DNA from: Methylocystis rosea SV97
GTDB taxonomy: Bacteria; Pseudomonadota; Alphaproteobacteria; Rhizobiales; Beijerinckiaceae
NCBI RefSeq assembly: GCF_000372845.1
Contig: NZ_KB889963.1
Location: 2,686,304 to 2,750,303 of the forward strand
Direction: 5' to 3'
DNA length: 64,000 nucleotides
The notes beneath the pieces are model-generated. The model was not told the origin of the DNA. It saw only the letters and a program-made list of their open reading frames with translations, and did no database searches. This document shows positions 18,117 to 25,818 of the stretch, piece after piece (positions within the stretch are counted from its first letter, which is position 1; every line of letters starts with the position of its first letter). Both the position numbers and the translations under genes were made by a program.

Positions 18117-19388
18117 TCAGCCCCTTGCCAAAGACAGGGCGACGATATTCGAAGCTGCCTGGCCCGAAACGATGCGCTCGACGTGGCGCGCCCACGCTTC
18201 GAAGGCGGACCGCATTTCGTCGGCGTAGCTATGTTTTTGATAAACTGAGACAATTCTACCAAAAGAGCCGCTGACATGGTTCAAAGCGCGTTCGATTACG
18301 TGGAGAGGAATGCCGATCGACGCGAGGCCGGACGCGACGCTTCGCCGTATGTCGTGAATGACGAAATGCGGAATCGGCTCGCCGCCGTTCTGTTCCGTGA
18401 TTAGAGCGTCGAGGCGCGCTTTCGCCTTCGAAAATGCGGTCGGAGGCGTCTTGCCCGCTGAGAATAGAAAGCCGGAGCCCTCGAATCGTGGCAAGCGCTC
18501 GATAATCTCGACAACCGCCGGCGATAGCGGAACGGAGTGCGCGCGGCGATTTTTGCTGCGTTCCGCGGGCAAATTCCACACGCGCTTTTCGAGATCAATT
18601 TCTTCCCATCGGGCCGCCGCGACTTCGTCTCGACGCGCGCCAGTCAGGATCAGGAGCCGAACGATTTGCCCGTAGGGGAAGCCAAGCTCTCCGGCGGCGC
18701 GCCAGACCAACGCCAACTCGCGCTCGTCAAGGACTCGATCGCGCGGCCGCTCAGTGGTCGGGGCCTCGATACCTTCGCGGTTGTGTTCGAGGATTCCGCG
18801 GCTGACGGCCCACCGGCACAACTTTCTTAGCTGGGCGAATGTCCTGTTCGCCGTCACAGCGGCGCCGCGATCAACCATCTTGTCCAAAAGCCGATGAATG
18901 TCGGCCTTGCCGATTTCGGAAAGCCGCCTGCCCTGCCATGTCGCCACAACGTCTTTGCGTAACAGGCGCTGCGTCTCTTTCCAGTCTCTCGTGTTGGGTT
19001 TGGCATACCGCTCGATGAACTCGTCGACGACCTTTTCGACGACGTCGAGCTCCGCGCGCTCCTCGGCCCGTGCGGCGGCCCTGGCGGCCACCTTCGCCTC
19101 TCGTTTCTGGGCCGCGGGATCATTCCCGCGCGCCAGCTCGCCCAGAGCGGCCTGCGCCGCCTTGCGGGCGTCGGCCGGACCGATGGCAGGATACCCCCCG
19201 ATCGTGAGCTTTTTTGGCTGGCCAGCGAACCGGTAGCGGAGCGCCGATGACTTGGCGCCGCTCGGCTGGACGACCCAATAAAGGCCAGTCACCTTGCCGT
19301 CGGGAACTTCCTTGCGCTTGGCGCCGGGCCTGATTGCCTCGATCGCAAAACCGGGGGTTGTCGGTTCGATCCCGGCCACTCCTGCCAC
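18117..19388 (-). CDS. int: Tyrosine recombinase/integrase (DUF4102-type)
   Basis: A 423-aa integrase that would catalyse site-specific integration and excision. The N terminus carries the arm-binding DUF4102 domain (AIRPGAKRKEVPDGKV, then SSALRYRFAGQPKKLTIGGY), followed by a core-binding domain and a catalytic domain. The catalytic residues are visible: Arg in LLILTGARRDEVAAARW, His-x-x-Arg in FVIHDIRRSVASGLAS, a second His region in ALNHVSG, and the nucleophile Tyr in VSVYQKHSYADE. The first ~14 codons from the GTG at 19388 are read from a tRNA-Trp-like sequence, so the native start of the protein appears to have been replaced by, or to lie within, the att site. Confidence 0.88.
   Translation of the reverse strand: MAGVAGIEPTTPGFAIEAIRPGAKRKEVPDGKVTGLYWVVQPSGAKSSALRYRFAGQPKKLTIGGYPAIGPADARKAAQAALGELARGNDPAAQKREAKVAARAAARAEERAELDVVEKVVDEFIERYAKPNTRDWKETQRLLRKDVVATWQGRRLSEIGKADIHRLLDKMVDRGAAVTANRTFAQLRKLCRWAVSRGILEHNREGIEAPTTERPRDRVLDERELALVWRAAGELGFPYGQIVRLLILTGARRDEVAAARWEEIDLEKRVWNLPAERSKNRRAHSVPLSPAVVEIIERLPRFEGSGFLFSAGKTPPTAFSKAKARLDALITEQNGGEPIPHFVIHDIRRSVASGLASIGIPLHVIERALNHVSGSFGRIVSVYQKHSYADEMRSAFEAWARHVERIVSGQAASNIVALSLARG
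19347..19387 (+). other. 3' half of a tRNA-Trp-like gene (probable att site)
   Basis: Reading rightward, the sequence runs from the 3' side of an anticodon loop (CAAAACCGG) through a variable loop and a T-arm with five-base stems (GTCGG/CCGGC around TTCGATC) to an acceptor strand CACTCCT, a G discriminator and encoded CCA. The acceptor and anticodon-side bases fit alphaproteobacterial tRNA-Trp. The 5' half is absent; integrase sequence takes its place. This is what an integrase leaves at the distal end when crossing over in the anticodon region. Confidence 0.7.
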
Positions 19389-19753
19389 TCATGAAACAAT
19401 AATTTGATCCAGATTCAGCAGCGGTTTCTTGCTGGGGGCCGAGGCCCTTGAGATTGAGTCCGTCCGCTCGATGAAGCGGCCGACTTCGGCGACCCCATGA
19501 CGTACAGATCGCTGAAGCGGAAGACCGGCGCCGCAAAAGCTGTCGGATGTCTAGCGCCGGATAGCGCCTGCTACTCTCGCGCGATTGGGCAATCTTCAGC
19601 CAGGCCGCAACATCGCGCGGCAGAACTGGGCTGCGCCGCCGCCCACGCATCCGATCCACTGCTTTGGCTGCGCTAAGACTTTAATTTTAAAATACTTTGC
19701 AGGGGAACAATGCAAATGTGACGCGGTTTCTCTCCCTTCAAGGAGGATGTGTC
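19388..19753. other. Intergenic region right of the integrative element
   Basis: Holds no gene I can support, although the minus strand is open for much of it. It contains a 16-base match (19445-19460) to a stretch inside the 86-aa element gene and, at its right end, the EcfG-type promoter and strong Shine-Dalgarno of the NepR-like gene. Confidence 0.4.
19704..19728 (+). promoter_or_regulatory. EcfG-type (general stress) promoter before nepR
   Basis: GGAAC at 19704-19708, a 16-base spacer, then GGTT at 19725-19728. The alphaproteobacterial EcfG consensus is GGAAC, 16-17 bases, CGTT. It lies 26 bases upstream of the nepR start, so the gene would be autoregulated by the stress sigma factor it restrains. 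Confidence 0.6.
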
Positions 19754-19996
19754 ATGCCGGACAGAGCGCCGGGCGATTGGCGGAACGCGGCCGGCGGCAA
19801 GATGGGAGAGCGGCCCGACGCCGCAATGAAATCGATTAGCGAGCAGCTGAGATCCAAGTTCGCCAACGTCCTCACAGAGCCGCTGCCCAAGAGGATCATG
19901 GATGTGATGGCCGAGTTGGATTGGGGGCGCGGCGGCGGGAGCCCGACGCGCACGAACCGTCGAAATCCCGCCAGCGCCAAATCTCGACGGCCCTAG
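19754..19996 (+). CDS. nepR: NepR-like anti-sigma factor of the general stress response
   Basis: This 80-aa protein contains the NepR core: ISEQLRSKFANVLTEPLPKR followed by IMDVMAELD, matching the family pattern (short helix, E-P-(I/L)-P-x-R, LLxxLD). NepR binds the ECF sigma factor EcfG and is titrated by phosphorylated PhyR. The start at 19754 is chosen for its AAGGAGG Shine-Dalgarno; an upstream ATG at 19697 would place the promoter inside the gene. PhyR and EcfG genes, commonly adjacent, are not seen here, so this may be an additional or detached NepR. Confidence 0.75.
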   Translation: MPDRAPGDWRNAAGGKMGERPDAAMKSISEQLRSKFANVLTEPLPKRIMDVMAELDWGRGGGSPTRTNRRNPASAKSRRP

Positions 19997-20157
19997 CGAG
20001 TTCGCTCATTGCGGCCCTCTCATTAGCAAACCGCTGAGCCCGCCTCTGGCGCTCGCGCTGAGCCGCACCCGCAGCTAGGATCATCCCCAAGGAACACGCC
20101 CTGCGCCCGCTTTCGATAAGAACCGGGCGCGCGCGCCGTTCCTCGCGGAGCAACATC

Positions 20158-20742
20158 ATGGCCAGCGAAGCGATCCGGCTACGGCCTGGCGACGCGCTTA
20201 TCGTCCTGGACGTGCAGCGCGATTTCTGCGCCGGCGGCGCCTTAGAAGTTTCCGGGGCCGACAAGATCGTCTCCGTTGTCAATGAACTCATCACGGAAGC
20301 CGTGGCCGCCGGCGTTCCCATCGTCGCGTCGCGCGACTGGCATCCAACCGGCCATGCCAGCTTTCGCGACTGCGGCGGACCATGGCCGGCGCATTGCGTT
20401 CAGGACAGCGCCGGCGCGCAATTCCATCCAGACCTGCGCCTGCCCGAGCGCGCCATCATCGTCAGCAAAGGAGAATTGCTCGAGCGCGATCAGCTTTCCG
20501 CGCTCAACGGCACGGGTCTCGGCGAGCGGCTGCGGCGTCTTGGCGTGCGTCGCGTCTTGATCGTCGGACTGGCGCTCGACGTCTGCGTGCTCGAGACGGC
20601 GCTGGACGCCGTCTCGGAAGAATTTGAAACGCATGTGCGGCTTTCCGGCGCGCGCGCCATAACGCCGGAAGGCGGAAGAGACGCTGTCAAAAAGATGCGG
20701 AAGGCGGGCGTCTTCGTCGAAGATAGCCAAGACGAATTTTGA
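20158..20742 (+). CDS. pncA: Nicotinamidase (isochorismatase fold)
   Basis: The enzyme converts nicotinamide to nicotinate. It is 194 aa with the catalytic Asp in LIVLDVQRDFCAGGALEV, the metal-binding D-W-H in ASRDWHPTGHASF, the catalytic Lys in IVSKGELLERD and the nucleophile Cys in VGLALDVCVLETALDA. It is followed at 20861 by nicotinate phosphoribosyltransferase, the next step of NAD salvage, and NAD synthetase is also in the window (49.6 kb). Confidence 0.93.
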   Translation: MASEAIRLRPGDALIVLDVQRDFCAGGALEVSGADKIVSVVNELITEAVAAGVPIVASRDWHPTGHASFRDCGGPWPAHCVQDSAGAQFHPDLRLPERAIIVSKGELLERDQLSALNGTGLGERLRRLGVRRVLIVGLALDVCVLETALDAVSEEFETHVRLSGARAITPEGGRDAVKKMRKAGVFVEDSQDEF

Positions 20743-20860
20743 ACGGCATGCGCACATTACAGCAATGAAGATTTGCCCGTGCCTAGCGGCGTAGCTATGG
20801 TCCCGACCGGCGCGTGAGCGCTTCCAGCTCTATCCAGTCGACGCGTTAAAAGGAGCGGTC

Positions 20861-22192
20861 GTGTCCAGCAGCGCGCTCTTCGTGGATCTTTATGAATTCG
20901 CGATGCTGCGCGCCTATTTCGAATTGGGCATGAACGCGCAAGCGACGTTCAGCCTTTTCGTGCGCAATATGCCGCCCCAACGCAATTTTCTGATCGCCGC
21001 GGGTTTGGACGATCTTCTTCATGAGATCGAGCACTGGCGTTTTGAGCCGCACCACATCGACTATCTGGGCTCGCTCAAAATTTCTTCGAAGCCGTTCCTC
21101 GACTGGCTCGCGGACTTCCGCTTTTCCGGCGACATCTATGCGATGCGTGAGGGCACGCCGTTCTTTGAAAACGAACCGATCCTGGAAGTGGTAGCGCCCA
21201 TCGCCGAAGCGCAGCTCATCGAAACGTTCGTTCTCAATCAGATCGGACTGCAAACGATACTGGCGTCCAAAGCGGCGCGCGTCGTCGCCGCGGCGCGCGG
21301 CGCCAGCGTCGTGGATTTTGGCGCAAGACGCGCGCAAGGCATGGATGCGGCGACAAAGGGCGCGCGCGCATTCTATATCGCTGGAGTCGAGTCGACCTCC
21401 AATGTCGCGGCCGGGCAAGCCTATGGATTGCCCGTCGCCGGAACGATGGCGCATAGCTTTATCGAAGCCTGCGCCTCCGAGATGGACGCCTTTCAATCTT
21501 TCAGCGAGGTCTTTCCCGGCACGACATTGCTCGTCGATACCTATGACACGCTCGAAGGCGTCAAGAAGGTCGTCGCGCTCGCGAAGGCGCGCGGGCCGAC
21601 CTTCAACATTCGCGCGGTGCGTCTCGACTCCGGCGATCTCGACATGCTGTCGCGCCAGACGCGCCGCATCCTTGATGAAGCCGGCTTGACCGACGTGCAG
21701 ATCGTCGCCAGCGGCGGCCTTGAGGAGACCAAGATCGACGCTCTGACGTCGGGCGGCGCGCCTATCGATGTCTTTGGCGTCGGGACGGATATGGCGGTGT
21801 CGAGCGACGCGCCAAACCTCGACATCGCCTATAAGCTGACCGAATACGCCGGCAAGGGACGGATGAAACTCTCGGCGGGCAAGCGCTCGCTGCCGGGCCG
21901 CAAGCAGGTTTTTCGAGAGTTTAGAGACGGCGTCGCGGTGAGGGACGTCATCGCCCGAGAGGGCGAAACTCTGCCAGGCGTCCCATTGCTGCAGCCGTTC
22001 ATGCTGTCAGGTCGCCGGGTCGCGGAGCAGTCATGCGACCTTCCGCAAATTCGCGATTACGCGAAAGAGCAGCTCGCTGCGCTGCCGCCGCATCTGCGGA
22101 TGCTGCAATCGCGTGAGGCGCGCTATCACGTGGCGATTAGCGACGAACTCGCCAGCTATGAGCGCGAGACTCGCGCGCATTTGATCGACTGA
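20861..22192 (+). CDS. pncB: Nicotinate phosphoribosyltransferase
   Basis: This enzyme makes nicotinate mononucleotide from nicotinate, PRPP and ATP. The 443-aa protein starts at a GTG with AAAAGGAG upstream. Typical blocks are ALFVDLYEFAMLRAYFELGM at the start, VVDFGARRAQGMDAATKGAR, the PRPP-site region NIRAVRLDSGDLDMLSRQTR and the glycine-rich FGVGTDMAVSSDAP. It has the longer tail (to LASYERETRAHLID) seen in many bacterial enzymes. It lies 118 bases after pncA and probably forms a functional pair. Confidence 0.93.
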   Translation: MSSSALFVDLYEFAMLRAYFELGMNAQATFSLFVRNMPPQRNFLIAAGLDDLLHEIEHWRFEPHHIDYLGSLKISSKPFLDWLADFRFSGDIYAMREGTPFFENEPILEVVAPIAEAQLIETFVLNQIGLQTILASKAARVVAAARGASVVDFGARRAQGMDAATKGARAFYIAGVESTSNVAAGQAYGLPVAGTMAHSFIEACASEMDAFQSFSEVFPGTTLLVDTYDTLEGVKKVVALAKARGPTFNIRAVRLDSGDLDMLSRQTRRILDEAGLTDVQIVASGGLEETKIDALTSGGAPIDVFGVGTDMAVSSDAPNLDIAYKLTEYAGKGRMKLSAGKRSLPGRKQVFREFRDGVAVRDVIAREGETLPGVPLLQPFMLSGRRVAEQSCDLPQIRDYAKEQLAALPPHLRMLQSREARYHVAISDELASYERETRAHLID

Positions 22193-22209
22193 TGGTTTGG
22201 CGAACTTGG

Positions 22210-22231
22210 CGCGGCCGAACGCTCGGCCGCG
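22210..22231. terminator. Strong GC hairpin between convergent genes
   Basis: CGCGGCCGA, loop ACGC, TCGGCCGCG: a perfect nine-base stem just after pncB and before the end of the convergent small gene. There is no T-run, so termination may be partial, but position suggests a two-way terminator. Confidence 0.45.
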
Positions 22232-22281
22232 AACTGGGCGAATTCCTCTCTGCGCAGACAGAAAATGAGCGCAAGCGGAGC

Positions 22282-22530
22282 CTAGCGTCTATCCTTCAGG
22301 TCGATGAATTCGGACGTGAACCGTTTGAGCGCAGTGCGCAAATCGTCGGCATATCCTGTCGCGCCCAGCGACTGGAACCTTTCGATGTCGGCGAGCATCA
22401 GTTCTCTCACCGGCGCCGCGCCGCGATGCAGATTGACCAAATAACCGGATAAAAGCCGGCCGTCCCGGCCCCTAGCCGCCGCCTTGATCTCGCTCTCAGA
22501 CGAGCCGATTTTCTTGGCAATTCCTAACAT
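22282..22530 (-). CDS. Small hypothetical protein, 82 aa
   Basis: The ATG at 22530 has GGAG about eight bases upstream; the open frame begins earlier at 22584. The protein is charged and helical (MLGIAKKIGSSESEIKAAA, ELMLADIERFQSLGATGYAD) without signal peptide or membrane segment. I do not recognise the family. It lies directly downstream of the BLUF gene on the same strand and may share its transcript. Confidence 0.5.
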   Translation of the reverse strand: MLGIAKKIGSSESEIKAAARGRDGRLLSGYLVNLHRGAAPVRELMLADIERFQSLGATGYADDLRTALKRFTSEFIDLKDRR

Positions 22531-22593
22531 TCGTCGCTCCGAAGGGCGGACAGCGCGCCCGATGTCCGCGAACTGCCTAAGCAAGAATTGCGC

Positions 22594-22998
22594 TCACCTG
22601 AGCTCGGCGAACGCCGACGCCTGACCAAATCTAAAAAAACCGTCAACCATCGGGGAAAGACCGCCGTCGCGCGGCGCCGATTCCCGCGTAGCGGCCGTGT
22701 ATTCCGGCGCGCCGCACACGAGCTTCATGCCCCAGTCCGGGTAGCTGCGCATCGAAATGCGTTCGTGAACGAGCTTGACGACGCCGGAGTGCCGGGAGTC
22801 CCTCCGGATTTGCAAATAGAGCGGCGTCAGCGCTTGTCTGGGACCTTCCAGAATTTGCAAAAAATTCAGGCCGTTGTAGAGCAGCGCCCCGCTGATGCGC
22901 AGCGGCCGATTCCGCTCTGCGGACTTCTCGACCATTCCCTCGATCGCGGAGAGGTTCAGATCAAGATCCGCGTTACTGAAATAAACAAGTCGATGCAT
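22594..22998 (-). CDS. BLUF-domain blue-light photoreceptor
   Basis: A 134-aa stand-alone BLUF (flavin-binding) protein. The three photochemical residues are at the canonical spacing: Tyr6 in MHRLVYFS, Asn30 in ERNRPLRISG and Gln48 in NFLQILEG, the same 24- and 18-residue intervals as Tyr21/Asn45/Gln63 of AppA. The remainder (LTPLYLQIRRDSRHSGVV) is the usual second half of the fold, followed by a short variable tail. No output domain is fused, so it must signal through a partner. A FixK-type box lies 124 bases upstream of its start. Confidence 0.9.
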   Translation of the reverse strand: MHRLVYFSNADLDLNLSAIEGMVEKSAERNRPLRISGALLYNGLNFLQILEGPRQALTPLYLQIRRDSRHSGVVKLVHERISMRSYPDWGMKLVCGAPEYTAATRESAPRDGGLSPMVDGFFRFGQASAFAELR

Positions 22999-23121
22999 CA
23001 GTGGCCTCCCAGCGCCGCCGCCATCCGACCAGAGAATTCCGCCTCACGAGTCGCCCGTCAACAGCCACACGCTGAAAGAGGGATAGAACCAAAATGAAAA
23101 TTATGCAATAGTTTCATATGC

Positions 23122-23135
23122 TTGACCTAGCTCAA
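23122..23135. promoter_or_regulatory. FixK/FNR-type box (TTGA-N6-TCAA)
   Basis: TTGACCTAGCTCAA, framed by C and G so that the dyad extends one base each side. It matches the FNR/FixK consensus TTGAT-N4-ATCAA in its invariant TTGA and TCAA halves. It sits between the leftward BLUF gene and the rightward phasin-like gene (165 bases upstream of the latter). A low-oxygen response of one of them is inferred. Confidence 0.6.
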
Positions 23136-23299
23136 GACCTCGCGCCAAAACTCGTGTTCCAGTCATAGGTTCGTATCAAGCGGACGCTATTTAGGGGGTA
23201 TATTGCAGCCCTTTTCAGTCGTTGGGGAGACGCTGGCGCTGCCGCGTCTCCCCCTTTTGCAATTGGCGCGCACACAGCGACAGCTCCAGGGGAAATAAC

Positions 23300-23572
23300 A
23301 TGATCTCGCCAGCGCCTTCCCTCCTCCTCACTTCGCTCAAGACCTGTCAGGACTGCGCATCGCGTTTCATGGACTTCGGCCTGATCAACACGCGGTCGGC
23401 GCTGCAATTCGGGCAAGATGTATGGGCGGCGAGATCGCCGCACGACGTCGCCGAAGCCATGGTCGGCTACGGCCGCAGACAATTTGAATGCTGGACTGAG
23501 GAGCTGGAGGAGTTCTCGATTGCGGCCGGCAAGAAGACCCCAGACGCCGAGGTCGTCGGACTGGGAGACTAG
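23300..23572 (+). CDS. Phasin-like protein, 90 aa
   Basis: The ATG at 23300 follows AGGGGAAATAAC. The second half has the phasin-type helix pattern (INTRSALQFGQDVWAARSPH, then MVGYGRRQFECWTEELEEFS), resembling proteins that coat polyhydroxybutyrate granules or other phasin-family members; it is shorter than typical phasins. An N-terminal pair of cysteines (KTCQDCASRF) is unusual. With bdhA, CoA-transferase and two PhaC-like proteins in the window a storage-granule role is plausible but not shown. Confidence 0.55.
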   Translation: MISPAPSLLLTSLKTCQDCASRFMDFGLINTRSALQFGQDVWAARSPHDVAEAMVGYGRRQFECWTEELEEFSIAAGKKTPDAEVVGLGD

Positions 23573-23605
23573 TTTTCCATCGCCCGATTTTCCAGTTGAG
23601 AAGAT

Positions 23606-24181
23606 ATGAGTATCAGCGCATCGACGGCGTGTGACGTCGCGGCGGCGACGATCGCCGCGCTTATCGTTCAGGCTGGCGCGCTTTGGGCGCTCGGCCGGCC
23701 GTTTCTTTGCGCCTGCGGCAAATTCAAGCTCTGGGAGGGCGACGCCTCCTCTCCCGGCCTCTCTCAGCAGCTCACCGACTGGTACAGCTTCACGCATATC
23801 ATTCACGGCGTGCTGTTCTATTTACTGCTTTGGCTTGCTGCGCCGGGACTGTCGGTCGGGCAGCGCTTCATGATCGCGTTGGCCCTCGAAGTCGGATGGG
23901 AGATCCTAGAGAATACGCCCTTCGCCATCCGACACTATCGCAAGCAGCCGCCGGCGCAGGACTACGCAGGAGACAGCATCGTCAATTCGCTTGCCGATAC
24001 GCTGGCGATGGCGCTGGGCTTCGTCCTTGCGTGGCGGCTCCCGGCTTTGGCCGTCATCGCAATAGCCGTACTTCTTGAAGTCGGAGTCGCGCTGAACATT
24101 AGAGACAATTTCACTCTCAATGTGCTGAGTTTCATCTATCCTTTCGAGTTCATCCGCCGCTGGCAGAAGGGCGGGCCATAA
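23606..24181 (+). CDS. DUF2585 (UPF0314) integral membrane protein
   Basis: A 191-aa protein with about four membrane segments (AATIAALIVQAGALWALG, IIHGVLFYLLLWLAAPG, LADTLAMALGFVLAWRLP, VIAIAVLLEVGVALN). It carries conserved family blocks around WYSFTHIIHGVLFY and GWEILENTPFAIRHYR. The length matches the alphaproteobacterial UPF0314 family, whose function is unknown. It follows the phasin-like gene by 33 bases and may be co-transcribed with it. Confidence 0.8.
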   Translation: MSISASTACDVAAATIAALIVQAGALWALGRPFLCACGKFKLWEGDASSPGLSQQLTDWYSFTHIIHGVLFYLLLWLAAPGLSVGQRFMIALALEVGWEILENTPFAIRHYRKQPPAQDYAGDSIVNSLADTLAMALGFVLAWRLPALAVIAIAVLLEVGVALNIRDNFTLNVLSFIYPFEFIRRWQKGGP

Positions 24182-24276
24182 GCGCCGATTTGCGGTCGTT
24201 GGCGGGCTGGGCTAACTCAAGCGTTCCCTAAGCCGCGCTCGCAAACCCCCTATCTCGGACATTTCGCCTCGCTCGC

Positions 24277-25407
24277 ATGACCAAGCGCGCTCCCGTCCTC
24301 GCCGACTTTAAACGCATCGTCGTGAAGGTCGGCTCATCGCTCATCGTCGACCCCAACAAGGCGTCGGCGAAACGCGCCTGGCTGAAGCGCCTCGCCGACG
24401 ACGTCGCCGATCTGCATCGCGCCGGCGCCGACGTGCTGGTCGTGTCGTCAGGCGCCGTGGCGCTGGGACGCAGCGTGCTGGGCTTTCCGCGCGGCGCGCT
24501 GAAACTCGAAGACAGCCAGGCCGCCGCCGCGGTCGGCCAGATCGCCCTGGCGCGGCTCTGGGCCGAGATCCTGCACGACCGCGGCCTCGTCGCCGGGCAG
24601 GTGCTGGTGACGCTCGGCGACACGGAGGAGCGCCGCCGCTATCTCTATGCGCGCGAATGCCTGACGCGGCTTTTGTCGCTGCGCGCCGTGCCGGTGATCA
24701 ACGAGAACGACACGGTCGCGACGGCGGAAATCCGCTATGGCGACAATGACCGCCTCGCCGCCCGCGTCGCCACCATGGCGAGCGCCGATCTGTTGATCCT
24801 GCTTTCCGACGTCGACGGGCTCTACAGCGCCCCACCCGATTCCAACCCCGACGCCAGACACATCGACGTCGTGCCACGCGTCACCGCCGAGATCGAAGCG
24901 ATGGCGGGAGGCGCCGCCTCGCAATATTCGCGCGGCGGCATGCGCACCAAGATCGAAGCGGCGAAAATCGCCACGACCGGCGGCGCGCATATGGTGATCG
25001 CCGACGGTCGCGAAGAGGCGCCGATTGCGCGCATCGCGGCAGGCGGGCGCTGCACCTGGTTTCTGACGCCGTCCAATCCGGTGACGGCGCGCAAGAAATG
25101 GATCGCCGGCTCGCTGGAGCCGAAAGGCGCGGTGCATATCGACGACGGCGCAGCAAAGGCGCTGCGCTCAGGCCGGAGCCTGCTGCCGGCGGGCGTGACG
25201 CGAATCGAGGGCGGCTTCGCGCGCGGCGATTGCATATTGATCCGCAACGCCAAGGGCGGCGAGATCGGCCGTGGCCTCGTGACCTATGACGCGGTCGATG
25301 CGGCGAAGATCGTCGGGCGCTCGACAAAGGACATCGAGGCGCTGCTGGGTTTTAAAGGGCCCGACGAGATCATCCACCGCGACGACATGGCGCTGGGCGG
25401 AGGGTGA
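24277..25407 (+). CDS. proB: Glutamate 5-kinase
   Basis: First enzyme of proline synthesis, 376 aa. An amino-acid kinase domain ([74 protein letters not shown]) is followed by a C-terminal PUA domain ([20 protein letters not shown] to the end). In many relatives proB is followed by proA; here a terminator-like repeat and other palindromic repeats follow instead, so proA must be elsewhere. Confidence 0.95.
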   Translation: MTKRAPVLADFKRIVVKVGSSLIVDPNKASAKRAWLKRLADDVADLHRAGADVLVVSSGAVALGRSVLGFPRGALKLEDSQAAAAVGQIALARLWAEILHDRGLVAGQVLVTLGDTEERRRYLYARECLTRLLSLRAVPVINENDTVATAEIRYGDNDRLAARVATMASADLLILLSDVDGLYSAPPDSNPDARHIDVVPRVTAEIEAMAGGAASQYSRGGMRTKIEAAKIATTGGAHMVIADGREEAPIARIAAGGRCTWFLTPSNPVTARKKWIAGSLEPKGAVHIDDGAAKALRSGRSLLPAGVTRIEGGFARGDCILIRNAKGGEIGRGLVTYDAVDAAKIVGRSTKDIEALLGFKGPDEIIHRDDMALGGG

Positions 25408-25431
25408 AGCGTGTAGAGGCGATGCTTCGCA

Positions 25432-25491
25432 GTCCTCGTCCTTCGAGACGCGCCTTACAGGCGCTCCTCAGGATGAGGACTGCTTTTTTCC
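25432..25491 (+). terminator. proB terminator built from a family-B palindromic repeat
   Basis: Arms GTCCTCGTCCTTCGAGACGC and GGCGCTCCTCAGGATGAGGAC fold into a long hairpin, and a run of six T residues follows in the proB direction. It begins 25 bases after the proB stop, so the dispersed repeat apparently doubles as an intrinsic terminator. Confidence 0.65.
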
Positions 25492-25554
25492 TGCATGCTG
25501 AACGCAACGTTATGCGGCTGCAAGATCAGGCTTTCATGCGCACCACCCAAGTTC

Positions 25555-25600
25555 CCTCATCCTGAGGAGCTCGCGCAGCGCGTGTCTCGAAGGAAGAGGG
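25555..25600. repeat. Family-B palindromic repeat, second copy
   Basis: Contains CCTCATCCTGAGGAGC, a short GC-rich loop and GTGTCTCGAAGGAAGAGG, i.e. the same unit as the proB terminator in the opposite sense. Two further copies lie at 55401-55516. Confidence 0.7.
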
Positions 25601-25633
25601 GACGGGTTCATTAGCGCAAGCAATCCCGAGCCC

Positions 25634-25740
25634 GTCATGGCCGGGCTTGACCCGGCCATCCACGCCGCGACATTTCGCAAATGCTGCAGGGCGCATGTAG
25701 CGGAGCCACGTGGATGCCCGGCACAAGGCCGGGCATGACG
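25634..25740. repeat. Family-A dispersed palindromic repeat, copy 1
   Basis: Begins GTCATGGCCGGGCTTGACCC and ends GCACAAGGCCGGGCATGACG; the two ends are near-complements with inner CCATCCACG/CGTGGATG pairs. A related 106-base copy lies at 29103-29208. Together they bracket the nsrR-hcp-reductase module. Confidence 0.7.
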
Positions 25741-25818
25741 CCGAGGGACTCGCGGCCGTACTCGCTCGCGGTGAGACGCAATATTTCAGAATTACAAATA
25801 CCGTGTTAAATTGAGTCC

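Larger units (their letters stand above)
16263..19387 (-). mobile_element. Small decayed integrative element (integrase, AlpA-like, RuvC-like)
   Basis: About 3.1 kb of leftward, tightly spaced genes: tyrosine integrase, 215-aa unknown, AlpA-like 89-aa, 86-aa unknown and a frameshifted RuvC-like gene. The right end is a tRNA-Trp-like 3' half at 19347-19387. No matching intact tRNA or second copy of the att core is visible to the left, so the left boundary is a guess at the last element gene. No capsid, replication or transfer genes are seen, suggesting a satellite-like or degenerate element. Confidence 0.6.
25408..25818. other. Repeat-rich intergenic region between proB and nsrR
   Basis: No gene is seen in these 411 bases. 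They hold one copy of repeat family B serving as the proB terminator, a second B copy and one A copy (listed separately). The AT-richer last ~50 bases should contain the nsrR promoter. Confidence 0.55.

Noticed and set aside
19120-19659. Leftward 179-codon frame with GRDRTDNPRF
   Set aside because: This peptide pattern is the well-known artefact of translating tRNA sequence; the frame also overlaps the integrase out of register.
19896-20321. Leftward open frame between nepR and pncA
   Set aside because: It overlaps nepR and the pncA start in antisense, lacks a ribosome-binding site and has shadow-like composition.
25781-25815. Second NsrR operator before nsrR itself
   Set aside because: Only AAATACC is shared with the hcp site; the full 23-base dyad is poor here, so I did not annotate it.
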